Assembly: GCA_022606425.2 (NCBI GenBank)
Contig: JAHDVF020001359.1
Coordinates: forward strand, 62,001-126,000
Origin: Lepidostoma basale
Taxonomy: Eukaryota; Arthropoda; Insecta; Trichoptera; Lepidostomatidae
DNA: 64,000 bases
Direction: 5' to 3'
Shown here: positions 25,851 through 50,030 of the stretch, piece after piece
How the letters are laid out: every line of letters begins with the position of its first letter
Position numbering within the stretch: position 1 is the first letter of the stretch
Made by a program: the position numbers and the translations under genes
Notes under the pieces: generated by a model
Seen by the model: only the letters and a program-made list of their open reading frames with translations
Told to the model about the DNA's origin: nothing
Database searches by the model: none

Positions 25851-26121
25851 TGTCGCGAAAAAATAAAAACACAATTATGATACATAAAACAAAGTTTTTA
25901 ATTAACAATTTATAATTCATTTTAAGTATTAATGCAGGCTTCCACGTGAATTATATTCCATTGTAATTAATAATTTTAATTTTGACTTTTGCACATTTCA
26001 TGAACTTAATTCATATTAATTATTAATTATAATTCAATAAAAAGGTGAATTAAATTTAGCTAATAAGTTAACACAACATTTATTGATTCTGAGGCGGTAC
26101 GAAGTTCGTCGGGTCAGCTAG

Positions 26122-26660
26122 TATTATATAAAATTTATATAATACTAGCTCTTATATTGTTCTCCAGATTAAGATCCTATTTTTATTCTGTCACTCCAAA
26201 TAACCAGCTTGCCTTTCTGAAATACTCGTACATTAACATTATTAACGAACTTCAATATACACGAAGCAATTTAGCTGCCACTTCCTCCACTGCATCCACA
26301 TCTCATTCCACATACACATATTAGAACACTAAACGTATAGCACGATAATTGTAAGCAGACGCCTGTAAAACATTTCACTGTGTACCAGGGCTGAAACGAA
26401 CATCATCGTACTTATTATATCTATCGAAATGCAATGAACGTTATACAACCCGCTTATTGAGATTCGGAAATATTTTTGTAAAGATTCTTTTTTTTATAAT
26501 ATTTGTATGAAACTGGGTCACGGGAATTTATTTTAAAGCATGCCTTGTAAAGTCTGTTACAATTTAAATTAAGGCTTAAATATTCGCGGCTACTTTGGTT
26601 TCTGGTGTAGTGGCTTACTTGCCAGGGTAGCGACATAATATGCATCACCACCGTGGTCCT
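26122..26660. other. unassigned AT-rich sequence
   Basis: Between the Helitron 3' end and LINE D. Apart from a short palindrome directly after the Helitron end (TATAAAATTTATATA, about 26128-26150), I see no feature. Confidence 0.35.
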
Positions 26661-26682
26661 CTCATCTGTTATTTAGAAAGTT

Positions 26683-27100
26683 TCAATCCTGGGATTGGTT
26701 TGCAGCAATTTCTTCTATTATTCTCTTCCATTCTTCCCTGTCTTGTGCGGCTCTTTTGAAATCTGCATATGATGAGCAGCGCACGTCCACCAACAGGTCC
26801 TCCAGGTACTCTCGGCGTGGGCGTCCCCTAGAGTTTGTCCCCTCGGTCATACCCTCCATTATGGCATGCAAGAGACCTTCTTAACGTAATGCATGGCCGA
26901 TCCATCTTGCACGCCTTTGGGACAAGGTCCTGAGCAGGTGCCTTCCTCCTTCGATTTCTTGAAGAACTTCCTCATTCGTGATGTGGTCTCTCCAGGAAAT
27001 TCCTAATAGTCTTCTATAGGACCACATCTCAAAAGCCTCTAGTCTTCGCTTATCTCTTTCGGATAAGCACCATGTCTCGCAGCCGTACATCAAGATACTC
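26683..27100 (-). mobile_element. LINE D C-terminal fragment
   Basis: Minus-strand frames read MMYGCETWCLSERDKRRL, EMWSYRRLLGISW and RARWIGHALR. After a stop at 26881 they continue with SRGRPRREYLEDLL and WKRIIEEIAANQ. This is the post-RT tail of a non-LTR element different from LINE A and LINE B. 5'-truncated and with one in-frame stop. Confidence 0.7.
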
Positions 27101-27316
27101 CATACATAGGTCCTTGATGAGGAGTATTCTCAGTTTTAGGTCTATATTATTTGATTCTATTATTATCTGTGTATACTACCAAATATGGTTGACAGCCTTC
27201 TGCAACCAACAGCAAATATTTCTTGCATTATTATCTGGAACTGTGTAATACCCAACAGCTTTGGTTTTAATCCCAGTACTCTTCTTTCTTTTTGCAGGTC
27301 CAGGATTTATTGAAGA

Positions 27317-27358
27317 TAGCTACTTTATAGTTATACAGGTATAACTATAAAGTAGCTA
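27317..27358. repeat. perfect short palindrome
   Basis: Two perfect 20-bp inverted arms with a 2-nt spacer. It ends nine bases before the last codon of the small minus-strand gene, so it would form a hairpin in that gene's 3' UTR. Confidence 0.8.
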
Positions 27359-27366
27359 CTTTATAG

Positions 27367-27678
27367 TTACACAGCCAAAGTACCTTGATCATCTGTATTT
27401 GACTCATAATGTTTAGTGAGCAGCTCAAACTTTGTGTCTTCATTCAGTTGATAACAGTCATGCAGACAGCACAGCACGTAGCCTGTGCACAAAAAAAAAA
27501 TATTATAAATAGAGAATTTAAATATTATATAATGTTCGTAATATTATATATAATTTAGTTGAAACATACCTTCAGAACCTGGTGGTAATTCTGAGGACAT
27601 TATATCATTTTTGTATGTTATATAAGTATTTCCTCTATTTTTTGCAATTTTGTTCATGCTTAAACGTTCCCGTGCCAT
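27367..27678 (-). CDS. small two-exon gene, 74 residues, unrecognised
   Basis: Exon 1 is 27678-27570: ATG in a good context (AAAATGG), 36 codons plus one base, donor GTATGT. Exon 2 is 27482-27367: acceptor after a T-rich tract ending GTGCACAG, two bases plus 37 codons and TAA. Phases match (phase 1), giving 74 residues. The N-terminal part is basic (MARERLSMNKIAKNR). The second exon reads GYVLCCLHDCYQLNEDTKF and has an acidic end. No signal peptide or membrane segment. I do not recognise the protein. A phase-matched pair of exons with canonical splice sites is unlikely by chance but not impossible in AT-rich DNA; it may also be the 5' end of a larger gene broken by the palindrome just downstream. 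Confidence 0.5.
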
Positions 27679-27699
27679 TTTTACGTTTTTTTTTTAAAT

Positions 27700-28690
27700 T
27701 ATTATTCGTATTTGGTTTTCCATAAAAAATGATAAAAATAAACAAAAACCTAACAGTAACAATTTCTAATCACGGTGACAGTTTTGATAGTTGGCACCTT
27801 CGTAAGGAAAACAGCAGTAGGTAGTATGTAGCACGGGCGCCATCTTTGGGACGAAGTTTGAACTGCACAATATTATTTAATCATTAAGCACATTCGCACA
27901 GTTATTGGCTTTTACGTTTAATATTGGCATCAAAAGCTTATTTTTGACTTTTTATACACTGGGCACCTTTGTAATCTCCAGCCTTCAATTGTACATGTTC
28001 ACGAAAAGAAGTTTTTAGCCCGAAACCGAATACTTAAATTGAATATAGAAAATCACGTCGCTTTACGAAGAGGCACCGCCAGAGTAAATGGGGACAAGTG
28101 CAACTTGTCGAATGGAACACGGTCGGGCATCAGTCAGGTTTGCGTCGGTCCCTGGCGCGAGAGATGCAGGCAGGTCCCGTATGCAGACATTCAACTTGGC
28201 CTACCGGTTATAATATAAGGTATGACCTTCCATCACGATGAACGTGAATAAGTTCACGGTGACAAATGACGCTTGAAATTAACATCAGATCAAATTAGTT
28301 AATTTGGGTAGTGTTTTTGTAAAGGGTGGACGGACGAAGAGAGATATTGGAAATAGTGCAGGTGGCTAATCAAACAATAACTAGAATGGAGCCCTCCACC
28401 GACCAAGCAACAATGCTCGCGGGGCACGCGGGCTGCGAGGCGGAGTTGAGGCCTTCCCGTGTTGACCCCGCCCCGTCGCTCTCATAAAGTGCTTCGCTAG
28501 CAGACCGGGCTAGCCAGCTGTCACCGGAGTGCCCATAGCCCCAACTCCTGCCTCCGTCACGTCGCTCAAGTGAACATGACGTTTCGAGGATCTGACGAGT
28601 AAGATACATCCCGACTGACCTCGTGCCCGTGTTCAAGTACACACCCAGAGCGAGACCCTCTCTCTCGCCGGACTCTCACCGCTCCCGTGT
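27700..28690. other. non-coding stretch upstream of the small gene
   Basis: AT-rich to 28000, then mixed, with a GC-richer block at 28400-28690. No exon or element end recognised. The first 150 bp should contain the promoter of the minus-strand gene, but I see no clear TATA/Inr pair. Confidence 0.35.
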
Positions 28691-28696
28691 TCTCCC

Positions 28697-29240
28697 ATGT
28701 TCTCCAGCAAAGTTCGAGATGAGATGATAGTGTTCATCAAAAACATTCTAGATTCCCCTATCCCAATATTCAAGCCCATGGATCTCCTACGAATTGGTGA
28801 TATTGCAATTCGATCGCTGGGCTTCGGATCACTGATCCAAACATCCAAAAACAAAACAACCTCGCGCTCATCAAGCCCAATAATAACGCCATTGGAAAAC
28901 TCCCCTTCCGCCCGGCGCTCAAACTCCCCCTCCCTAAAACCACCCACCCCCACCCCCACACCCAACTCAGGATCTCCATTCCATGTTAATAATAAGCACA
29001 CTCAACGTCGCTGATAAACTCCTAATCTACAAGTCGGTCATCAGACCGATAATCGACACCCGCAACCTTAAGACACCCCACCGTCCGTACATAGGATACA
29101 CACTCAACAGGCGAGGGAGCAATAGCGCTGAATCTCCCGGAAACCCAGATCAGTGAGAATGAGAGCGAATATCAATATCAGAAGAAAATGAACAAAATCT
29201 TGATGGGACCACTGGCTGTAAAACGTTGCTTCATCTGGAA
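28697..29240 (+). mobile_element. possible LINE relic
   Basis: A plus-strand frame (28697-29014) ends in a Ser/Pro-rich stretch. Just beyond, in another frame, comes VADKLLIYKSVIRPII, the phrase found near the C-terminus of jockey-type elements (KLLLYKAVIRPI in the family). Probably a decayed element; weak evidence for the first half. Confidence 0.32.
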
Positions 29241-29485
29241 CGAATAAATTAACTACAAGTAATGAAGAAAAAGTACGTAAATGATATTAAGAAAAAATGG
29301 CACAAAAGAGGAATTAATTTTTTTTAAATCAGCCATCTTAGAATGGGTACAATAAAATTACATGCAAAATAAGATAGTATTGTTTAAAAGAGAGTAATGT
29401 CAAAATTAATGCTGGATAATCAAATACAAAGTTATTTAAATACAAATTTGATATAAAATAGCTGAGAAGACGACGCCGTGTACAA

Positions 29486-29835
29486 TAGGGTGGGCCGAAA
29501 AACATCATTTTTTTTTTCGAAGTTGTAATAGCTCGGAAAAGTTGCGAATTAGGAAGACAAACAAATGAAAAGAACACAAAATCAAAATCGGTTCACACCT
29601 TCCGGTCGCGCAGAGGCCCTAAAGTTTTACAAAATATGGAAAAACGTCATTATTGCGATTATTTTTTAAATTTGTTATTCTAGTTATTTTTGTAATGTAA
29701 TAGTTTTAAACGTCTTCAACTAGAGCCTTAAAACATTGTGTTTTAATTTGGTTTGGATCAGCTGATAACTTTTAGGTCGCGCATAAGGTCTAAAATTTGC
29801 CAAAATATTGAAAATTTTACATTTTTATGTATTTT
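29486..29835. repeat. left long terminal inverted repeat
   Basis: Inverted match to 32345-32698 with scattered substitutions and small indels; starts TAGGGTGGGCC. Confidence 0.8.
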
Positions 29836-30174
29836 TTTAAAGTCTTTAATTTACTTTTATTTTAACGTTCAAGTATTTTTATTTTAGAACATAAGAACAT
29901 ATTACGGAGTGATTAAATCAACAACTTCCGGCGCGCAATGACCCCAATGCCACAGACAAACTGTGCCTAAAAAGGATAGGTAGGCCTATGACGCCATGAC
30001 ATGATAACAGTAACAACGGGCATGGTTCTTTTTGACTTGTTTTATATTTAGAAAGCTTAATTATTAAAGTTACTGTATAGTTTTAACAATAAACATAGGC
30101 TAGGTACTTTAACAAAAAACAGAGTTCTGAAAAAATATTACATGTTAGTTGAATCTATCCATTAGCACTCTTTT

Positions 30175-31256
30175 CTATTTTGTAGCCGAAGGTACTTTGA
30201 AGTCTGATTTGCTGGTGAAGTTAGGCATAGATGATCTGGACAGCAGAGTGGTTCTTATAAATCCGTCTCGAGATTTAGCTCCACAGACCTTTCTTGAGGC
30301 TTCCGTGACGAGTTTTACACAGCGTTCAACAGCCTGCGTGTGAACTGGGAATTTCTTGAAAGTAATGTTCCAATCAGGGATTGAGTCACTTTCGATGTGT
30401 GATTTAATCTCCTCGTCACTAATTTCTGCCAACAATGGGGGAGAAGATAACTCACAGTCGATCCAGTTGATCATTCCTGAGTATTCTTGTGCATTGAAGT
30501 TGATTTTTGACGGCATGAATTTTCGTATGGTTTTCCTTCTTGCATCTACCTGCCTTGCCTTTAGAATTCTTCGAAGTCCGAGCTCTCTTGTGTGTTTCTT
30601 GTCATCTTGCGTCATGGCTAACAGTAAGTGTTCAGGGTGGGCAAAAAAACCATTACGTTCGATCACAGGGTCAACAACATCAAGCAAAGGTTTTGGCAAA
30701 TATCTGGTAGATTGTATTGCTTGGTAAACAAGTTTCGGGCCGTCTGTAAAGAGTTGACTTCTTTTGATAGTAAACCAAATTGGCATGTTTGCTTCCAATA
30801 TAAACAAAACTAGTTCTTGAAGTTCAGGTGTGGGGCTTTTTTCACTTATGTACAATCTGAGTGTTCTATTTGCTTATGTCAACCACCTCGAATGTGATAA
30901 GTGCCCAGGATCTCGAACAGCCAAATCTTCTTTACAGGATCCTGATTTTATTGCAACGGAAATATCAAATCTACTTCTGTCTACTTCCGGGATCTGACAA
31001 TCAGTACTCTGGAAGTGAACTACCGGCAGTTTTTCACAGTCAACTAACTTTTCACCGATTGCCCCTTTAGAAGTACTAGGCCTCGTTGTCTTGATCTAGG
31101 TGCAAGAACATATGACGGAACGGCAGCTCATTGAAATGCAAGAGGCAAATTGCCCATTGTAAAGGTTTCCTTAAATATAGTTCAACTCGGCGAATCAGAA
31201 CGGTTTTCCAACCTGTATTGACAGCAGTACCATCACATCCGATGACAATTAACCCT
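30175..31256 (-). pseudogene. transposase-like protein of the long-TIR element (CDGT family)
   Basis: Reading 31256 to 30175, the first part has GCDGTAVNTGWKT, PLQWAICLLHFNELPFRH and FLHLDQD, then a frameshift near 31075. Next come KGAIGEKLVDCEKLP and LSHSRWLT, a TAA near 30885, then 226 open codons (30855-30175) with ELGLRRILKARQ, FPVHTQAVERCVKLVTEAS and RDGFIRTTLLSRSSM to the stop. The frame is broken at two points but the last third is intact. From memory, the motif set belongs to a repetitive arthropod/cnidarian protein family. A catalytic role in transposition is inferred from position between TIRs and from the D/H/RW order. Confidence 0.6.
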
Positions 31257-32286
31257 TAACGTACCGTGTTCAAAACAAAACGCTTGCTCCCATGTGGTAA
31301 GTTCAGTTTACCGCTAACTTTATCTAAATATCAAGCATATGACTAGATGAATCAAAATTTAATTTATGTCATCTTGTAGGGAATTTCATTAGGAATAGAT
31401 CGATATCTATAACATACATGGATTATTTGAAAAACATATCATTATTAATTTTTTTCTGGAACCATGCGATTTCTGATATGTAATGCGTCATAGCATACAG
31501 GCGACTGGACATAAACTTGTCTGCGGGTATAAACTTGTCTGCGCGCAGCGGCGGGCGGGGCGAAGATAAAGGCACCTAGGCAAAATGTATAGTACGTTCA
31601 AGACAACGAGTACGTATTAATATTTGTCCCTTTTGGTAAAGTGTTAATATTTTCACAGTTCTGATATTATTAAGTTACGTGGTGCGTTTTCATCCAGTCG
31701 GTATTATTACGTACCTATTGAAAAGGTCAAAGATATAATTTATAATATGTTCAAAACAGCGAGTAAGTATTTGTCACTTTTGATAAAGTTGTAAATATTA
31801 GCAAAACAAATTCTACCTTAACACGAATGAAGGTGAGGGCAGTCTTAGAAAATATTTTTTTTGGGATGAAGGAAGTAATTTTTTGCTTTTTTTTTTATTA
31901 CGAAATATTGAGAACACTTCAATGGAGGATTACAATTTTTTTTATAATATTAGGGTCCATAGGTTTTAAGAAAATCAACTTTAAATTGGCAGTGGAAACT
32001 CAATTGACCACATGGCAACGCGACGGATTGTCAAGAGAAATACCACGCTCAGGCAGGTAAGAAATTAGACTTAAAAATATCTTCAGAGCTTCTTTTTGCT
32101 GAATTTGGCGTAGTTTCCTTAAATATAGTTCAACTCGGCGAATCAGGACGGTTTTCCAACCTGTATTGACAGCAGTACCATCACATCCGATGACAATTAA
32201 ATTGTCAAGAGAAATACCACGCTCAGGCAAGTAAGAAATTAGAGACTTATATCTTCAGAGCTTCTTTTTGCTGAATTTGGCGTAAT
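31167..32286. repeat. internal duplication plus insertion inside the long-TIR element
   Basis: Block A (31167-31253 and 32114-32199) and block B (32028-32113 and 32199-32286) are each present twice. The order is A, insert, B, A, B: a tandem duplication of A-B whose first copy was split by about 775 bp (31254-32027). The insert begins after TTAA with CCCTTAACG, recalling piggyBac ends, but I find no matching right end. It contains a diverged 60-bp direct repeat (31588-31652 and 31742-31800). Confidence 0.65.
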
Positions 32287-32344
32287 ATGGCCATATAATA
32301 ACCAATACGGCTATTACAATTAAATATTAATTAGTTATCAGATA

Positions 32345-32698
32345 CCAAAAAATGCGTAAATATGTGACTTTTTCAATATTTTAGTAGATTTTGGGGCTTA
32401 TGCGCGACCGAAAAATATCAGCTGATCCAAACCAAATTAAAACACAATGTTTTTAGGCTCTAGTTGAAGACGTTTAAAACTATTACATTACAAAAATAAC
32501 TAGAATAACAAATTTTAAAAAATAATCGCAATAATGACGTTTTTCCATATTTTGTGAAACTTTAGGGCCTGTGCGCGACCGGAAGATGTGAACCGATTTT
32601 GATACTGATTCTTTTCATTTATTTGTCTTCCTAATTCGCAACTTTTCCGCGCTATTACAACTTCGAAAAAAACTAGTGATTTTTTTCGGCCCACCCTA
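32345..32698. repeat. right long terminal inverted repeat
   Basis: Inverted partner of 29486-29835; ends CGGCCCACCCTA. Confidence 0.8.
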
Positions 32699-32917
32699 GT
32701 GTACAGCTGATGAATGCAAAAGATCATTTCACCGTGGACAATAAGTCAACTTACCATAAATAAATCAGGGGATATATTTTGTTTTATTATATATTTAGAG
32801 TTATTATTCAATTGTACACAGTGTCGCCTTCTATGCAATAGTTTATTTTATAATTGAATAATTTAAATATCGTTCAATTTTGTTATCGCAGCGGAGACTC
32901 GGTAATTGAAGGACGGT

Positions 32918-46403
<13,486 letters not shown>

Positions 46404-46540
46404 GTGTGGGTGAGTGCATCGAGGAACACTTGCCTCTCTCCTGTCGCTGGGCGGGTCCTCGATTAGCGTTACACCGAATATCTCATTTTTACACTATTTT
46501 CGGTACTCGTACTTGCCTTCTTATGCGTGTTATGTATGGA

Positions 46541-46546
46541 AATAAA
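46541..46546 (+). terminator. polyadenylation signal of ABCC-c
   Basis: AATAAA 138 nt after the ABCC-c stop codon. Confidence 0.5.
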
Positions 46547-46599
46547 CTTCGAAATCTACACACTATCATTTTCTCATCTACAATACTTGTTTTGTAGTA

Positions 46600-47590
46600 G
46601 GAGAGAGTCTACATTTTCTTGCAAGGATGGTTGACAATACTTACACATACTCTGCCAGTCGCCCGTGGGCCGCTACCAGCCGTCTGCACCGTCTCCAACA
46701 TTGGCTACTGCCTACTATCTGGTTTATATTCAATGTGTGCCTAATTTTGTTTATAAAATATTTCAAATGACAACAGTATTAAACGAACCCCCACCTGATC
46801 GCTCCATTTTTTTTATTTTCCACCTGTCTATTGAATATCGACTTGTTCCGAAGCAAAAAACTAAAAGTAAATATCCCATTCTCTCATATGTCACATGTTA
46901 TTTATTATTATTTACTTTCATATAATAGAGTTAAAACTCGTGCCCGTAAATTTGTTATATAATGTCCCCCAAACTGAAAATATAATGTAACCACTAAAAC
47001 ATAACCTTTGTTGAAATAGTTTCCCAATACCATTTTTGTGTTTTGTGCAAGTTTTATTATATTTTATGGGATTAACATGTCTTCCCTTGCTAAGCCATTC
47101 TCAAATGTCTCGAGAATCATTGCTCAGCAGTTTACATATTATATATTTACCATATATAGAACAGAATAAGGAGTTTAACAGTTATCTCAACTACCTAATT
47201 CTGCTCCATTAGCCCGGGTATGAAAACAGCTAGTTATTTATATTTGATTCTCCCCATGTGCTAGTGTAATGTAATAATATAAAAATTATATCATCAATAT
47301 TATAATTTTTTTCAAGAAACAATACATATTAAGTTAGTTAATTAGGACGCTCGATTATCGGTCACTCGATGTATGGTATTAGGGCAGAACAGGGCACGCA
47401 AGCCCCGAAGTAAAACACCAGGATGGCATGGCGTCTAGACTACTTTATTTTCTCTTTCACAAGAGCGCAGCGTGCAAGAATATCACACCCTAATTAAACA
47501 AAGCTATGATACTACTATTACAACACAGATTGTTATTTTTCAACTTGTCAAATACTCTACAAATAAATAAATATCACCATAACTTATTAT
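46600..47590. other. intergenic between convergent genes
   Basis: Between ABCC-c (plus) and the first secreted-protein gene (minus). AT-rich; no exon, repeat family or element end recognised. Confidence 0.4.
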
Positions 47591-47594
47591 AGAT

Positions 47595-49326
47595 TTATTC
47601 GATATTCACTTTAGGGATCTTTTGGATATTGTCAGAGAGAGAATGGAAAGGTTGGCCCGGCGAGTCGCCGCCCTTGGTGGCGGTTTCAGGATCGTCCAAC
47701 TTGTCGAGGGACTTCTCTTTGGGCGTTTCGGTGACTTCCTTTGGTTTTTCGTAAACATCGAGTGTCCTGCGACCGCCGGGGGCCGGGCGCGCGCTGCGGC
47801 CCGACGGGATGGCGTGGAAGGCCTCCGCCAGGTCCAGGTTGATGTCCTCCAGCGGCGTGTCCCCGTTGCGGATGTACACGGGCACGTAGCCCTTCATGGG
47901 CGGCAGCAGCTGGCGCGCCGGACGGCCGCCTGCAATCACACCAAGTAGAAACAACAAGAGATTAACAGATTAGTTCATTTCCACGCGCTGTGCAATATGT
48001 ACATTGTTGGTAATTATTGTACAATTCCTAATCGTATATTCGTCATTATTATGACCTCGCATTGCGGTAGAAAAAACGTATGAAAACGTACGCTGACGCC
48101 GGAGATGTTGCCACGGAGTCGAATGTTGCTTGGCGGTGAGTGGCGGTGAGTCGCGCTGGCGGAAGCGTGCGCGAGATGTTTTTATAAGGGACACACATTA
48201 ACGATGACCTCAGAAAGCTCGAGATGATTGTACAGAGAGGAATGTATTTGTAATAGTCAGCTTATCCACTACATTCTGTTATTTTGACAAGATGCTTCAT
48301 ATTATTATATATTAAAGTGGAAATCATTTCTTCCAGCATGCCCTGCGATACTGTGTAGCGAGGCACCGGCCGACTACTGGCTGGATATTAATACACTGTA
48401 TTCCATCAGCCAAGCCATCACCCTCTCTTGTGAGGATGATGTAACTGGAGAAATACTAGAAACAAGACAAGCGCACTATACACTCGCTCCATCTCTCCCT
48501 CTCTCCCTCATTTGGTCGGTTATACGAGTATACGAGTAGGTATATCAAGTCCGACCCTCTTCGGAGAATTTCCTCGTAAACAACAGCGTGCTGTACCGTA
48601 AGGTCGAGGGTCACCCGCGTGACTGAAGAAGGATCTCATCACTAATCGAATGATCATATTTCTTTATAAAAAAACACGTTCAATGATTTTACATGTTTGT
48701 ATCTACATAAGATTGTTAAGGCTATGGAGCAGTATTTTACAAAATGTTTTTGAAGCTAAATAAATTAATGAAAAATGACCCTGCGAAAGAGCGCCTTTCG
48801 ATCGGGAGTATCCGGAGATCCTCGGAAGACGAAACCCTTGTTCCGCACTTTCAGCATAAACTATATAGGTAACGAGCATAAAAACTCGAATGAATTTTTC
48901 ACGATATACCTATATAACGATACAACAAATTATGTGAAATTAAAAATACAACCCTTCCTGCCTCGGTCTATGGAGAAAATACACTTTTTAAAGAAATATT
49001 ATTATTAAGATCAAATAACAATTCTAAACTGCCTTGTGTGCTGTGCTCTTGTCGGTAATATTAGGTACATTAAGGTACCTACATTATCGGCAACTGTGCT
49101 GGAAAATGTTTCATTCCTTCTTATCTCGAGTTTAATAACGGCCTGCCGTCACAGTGCACTTCCGATATTAATACACTAGTACCTCCAATACGATCAACCG
49201 TTTGTTTTTGTTAATTCTGTTGACTTGACATCGATTGCGTGTTCTGTTGTATCGAGAAATAGAATTGTAATTACCAGAAAAGCTGCAGAAGAGCAGCAGG
49301 ACGGCGGGCACCAGAAGTCGCGACAT
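47595..49326 (-). CDS. small secreted protein A, 128 residues
   Basis: Exon 1 is 49326-49275 and exon 2 is 47929-47595, joined by a 1,345-bp phase-1 intron (donor GTAATT, acceptor TGATTGCAG). The 387 nt give 128 residues. The N-terminus MSRLLVPAVLLLFCSFSG is a typical signal peptide, so the protein is probably secreted. The mature part has GYVPVYIRNGDTPLEDINLD and a Lys/Glu/Pro-rich, hydrophilic C-terminal half; no Cys apart from the signal peptide. I cannot name the family; composition is compatible with an extracellular-matrix or cuticle-associated protein. An AATAAA overlaps the stop codon (47594-47599) and may be its polyadenylation signal. A TATA box lies about 165 nt upstream of the ATG. 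Confidence 0.85.
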
Positions 49327-49488
49327 CTCGGGGTGGGGTGGAGGATGCTTGCTGGAAGCGGGAAGCGGGCGCACGGCCGAGCAGCGAGGAGAGACAAGAG
49401 CAGGAGCAAGAGCAAGAGCGGAGGCGAGGCCGCGACACGCGACTAGTTCGGCAAACGAGAATGCCAATGGCGATGACCGCGGCACAGG

Positions 49489-49495
49489 TTTTATA
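49489..49495 (-). promoter_or_regulatory. TATA box of secreted protein A gene
   Basis: TATAAAA on the minus strand. A start site about 33 nt downstream (near 49462) would give a 5' UTR of about 135 nt. The Inr is not clear. Confidence 0.5.
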
Positions 49496-49574
49496 CGGAG
49501 ACGGCGCGCGCGGCTCGCTCCGCCACCTCGCACCCGACATTTGCACAAGGAATATTCTCGAGGGGCCATATCAT

Positions 49575-50030
49575 ATCATATAATAATTAGGCTCATTTCT
49601 ATAGAGCCGTTTTCGAGCGCTTTGTTTATGTTTTTAGTGTGAGAGCTGCATTTGACACCAGCAATCAGATACTCGTTGTTCATCTTTTATGCGATCTTTT
49701 GAAGAGGTGGGTTTATCGATGAGATTTTAAATCTGACGGATTGTCAATGCATCTGAGGCGTGCACGGAGCATATTCCAGGAGGACGGACCTTTCACTGCG
49801 GAAGCCCGATCTCCGAAATTTGTCCGGAGGTTGCGCTTTGGCTCAACTTATCTGCCTATTGCCGATGAGTTTGCTGATCGAAGCGTAGATTGCCGCAAGT
49901 TAGGACTATCAGCAACACAAAGTTCAGATATATAGGCTGGTGCCATTCCGCGAATAAAGCGTTAAAAACCGTCCAGCATAGTTTATTATGGATTTTTTCA
50001 GGACACTTGAGCCAGTGAAGATCTTCATAG
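49575..50030 (-). mobile_element. LINE C 3' end, second copy
   Basis: Closely similar to 20785-21255 (same phrases, such as GGCTGGTGCCATTCCG and GCATCTGAGGCGTGCA), including the terminal region near AATAATTAGGCT. 5'-truncated just before 50030. It lies directly upstream of the secreted protein A promoter. Confidence 0.8.

Larger units (their letters stand above)
23717..26121 (+). mobile_element. Helitron copy 2 (complete ends)
   Basis: It starts A|TCTATATATA and ends in a small hairpin (ACGAA, G, TTCGT) followed by GGGTCAGCTAG|T, the Helitron 3' signature (hairpin, then CTRR, inserted between A and T). The interior holds a LINE A 3' end (24536-25300) and a Penelope-like GIY-YIG relic (25556-25850). 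Non-autonomous. It is immediately preceded by the truncated direct copy 1. Confidence 0.72.
29486..32698 (-). mobile_element. DNA transposon with ~350-bp TIRs and ~8-bp TSD, superfamily uncertain (hAT-like protein)
   Basis: The termini are TAGGGTGGGCCGAAAAA and its reverse complement. The inverted repeats stay highly similar for about 350 bp (29486-29835 and 32345-32698). Flanks are GTGTACAA at 29478-29485 and GTGTACAG at 32699-32706, an 8-bp duplication with one mismatch. The minus strand encodes a damaged protein with CDGT, LLHFNELPFRH and HSRW motifs, in the order of the D, CxxH and RW blocks of hAT transposases. A 775-bp insertion and an internal duplication are also present. Such long TIRs are unusual for hAT, so placement is open. 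Confidence 0.75.

Noticed and set aside
31254..32027. Complete piggyBac element
   Set aside because: Only the left TTAA/CCCTTAA is present; no inverted right end or transposase was found.
49338..49642. Plus-strand Arg/Ala-rich frames opposite gene A exon 1
   Set aside because: Shadow frames of the gene A promoter and signal-peptide exon.
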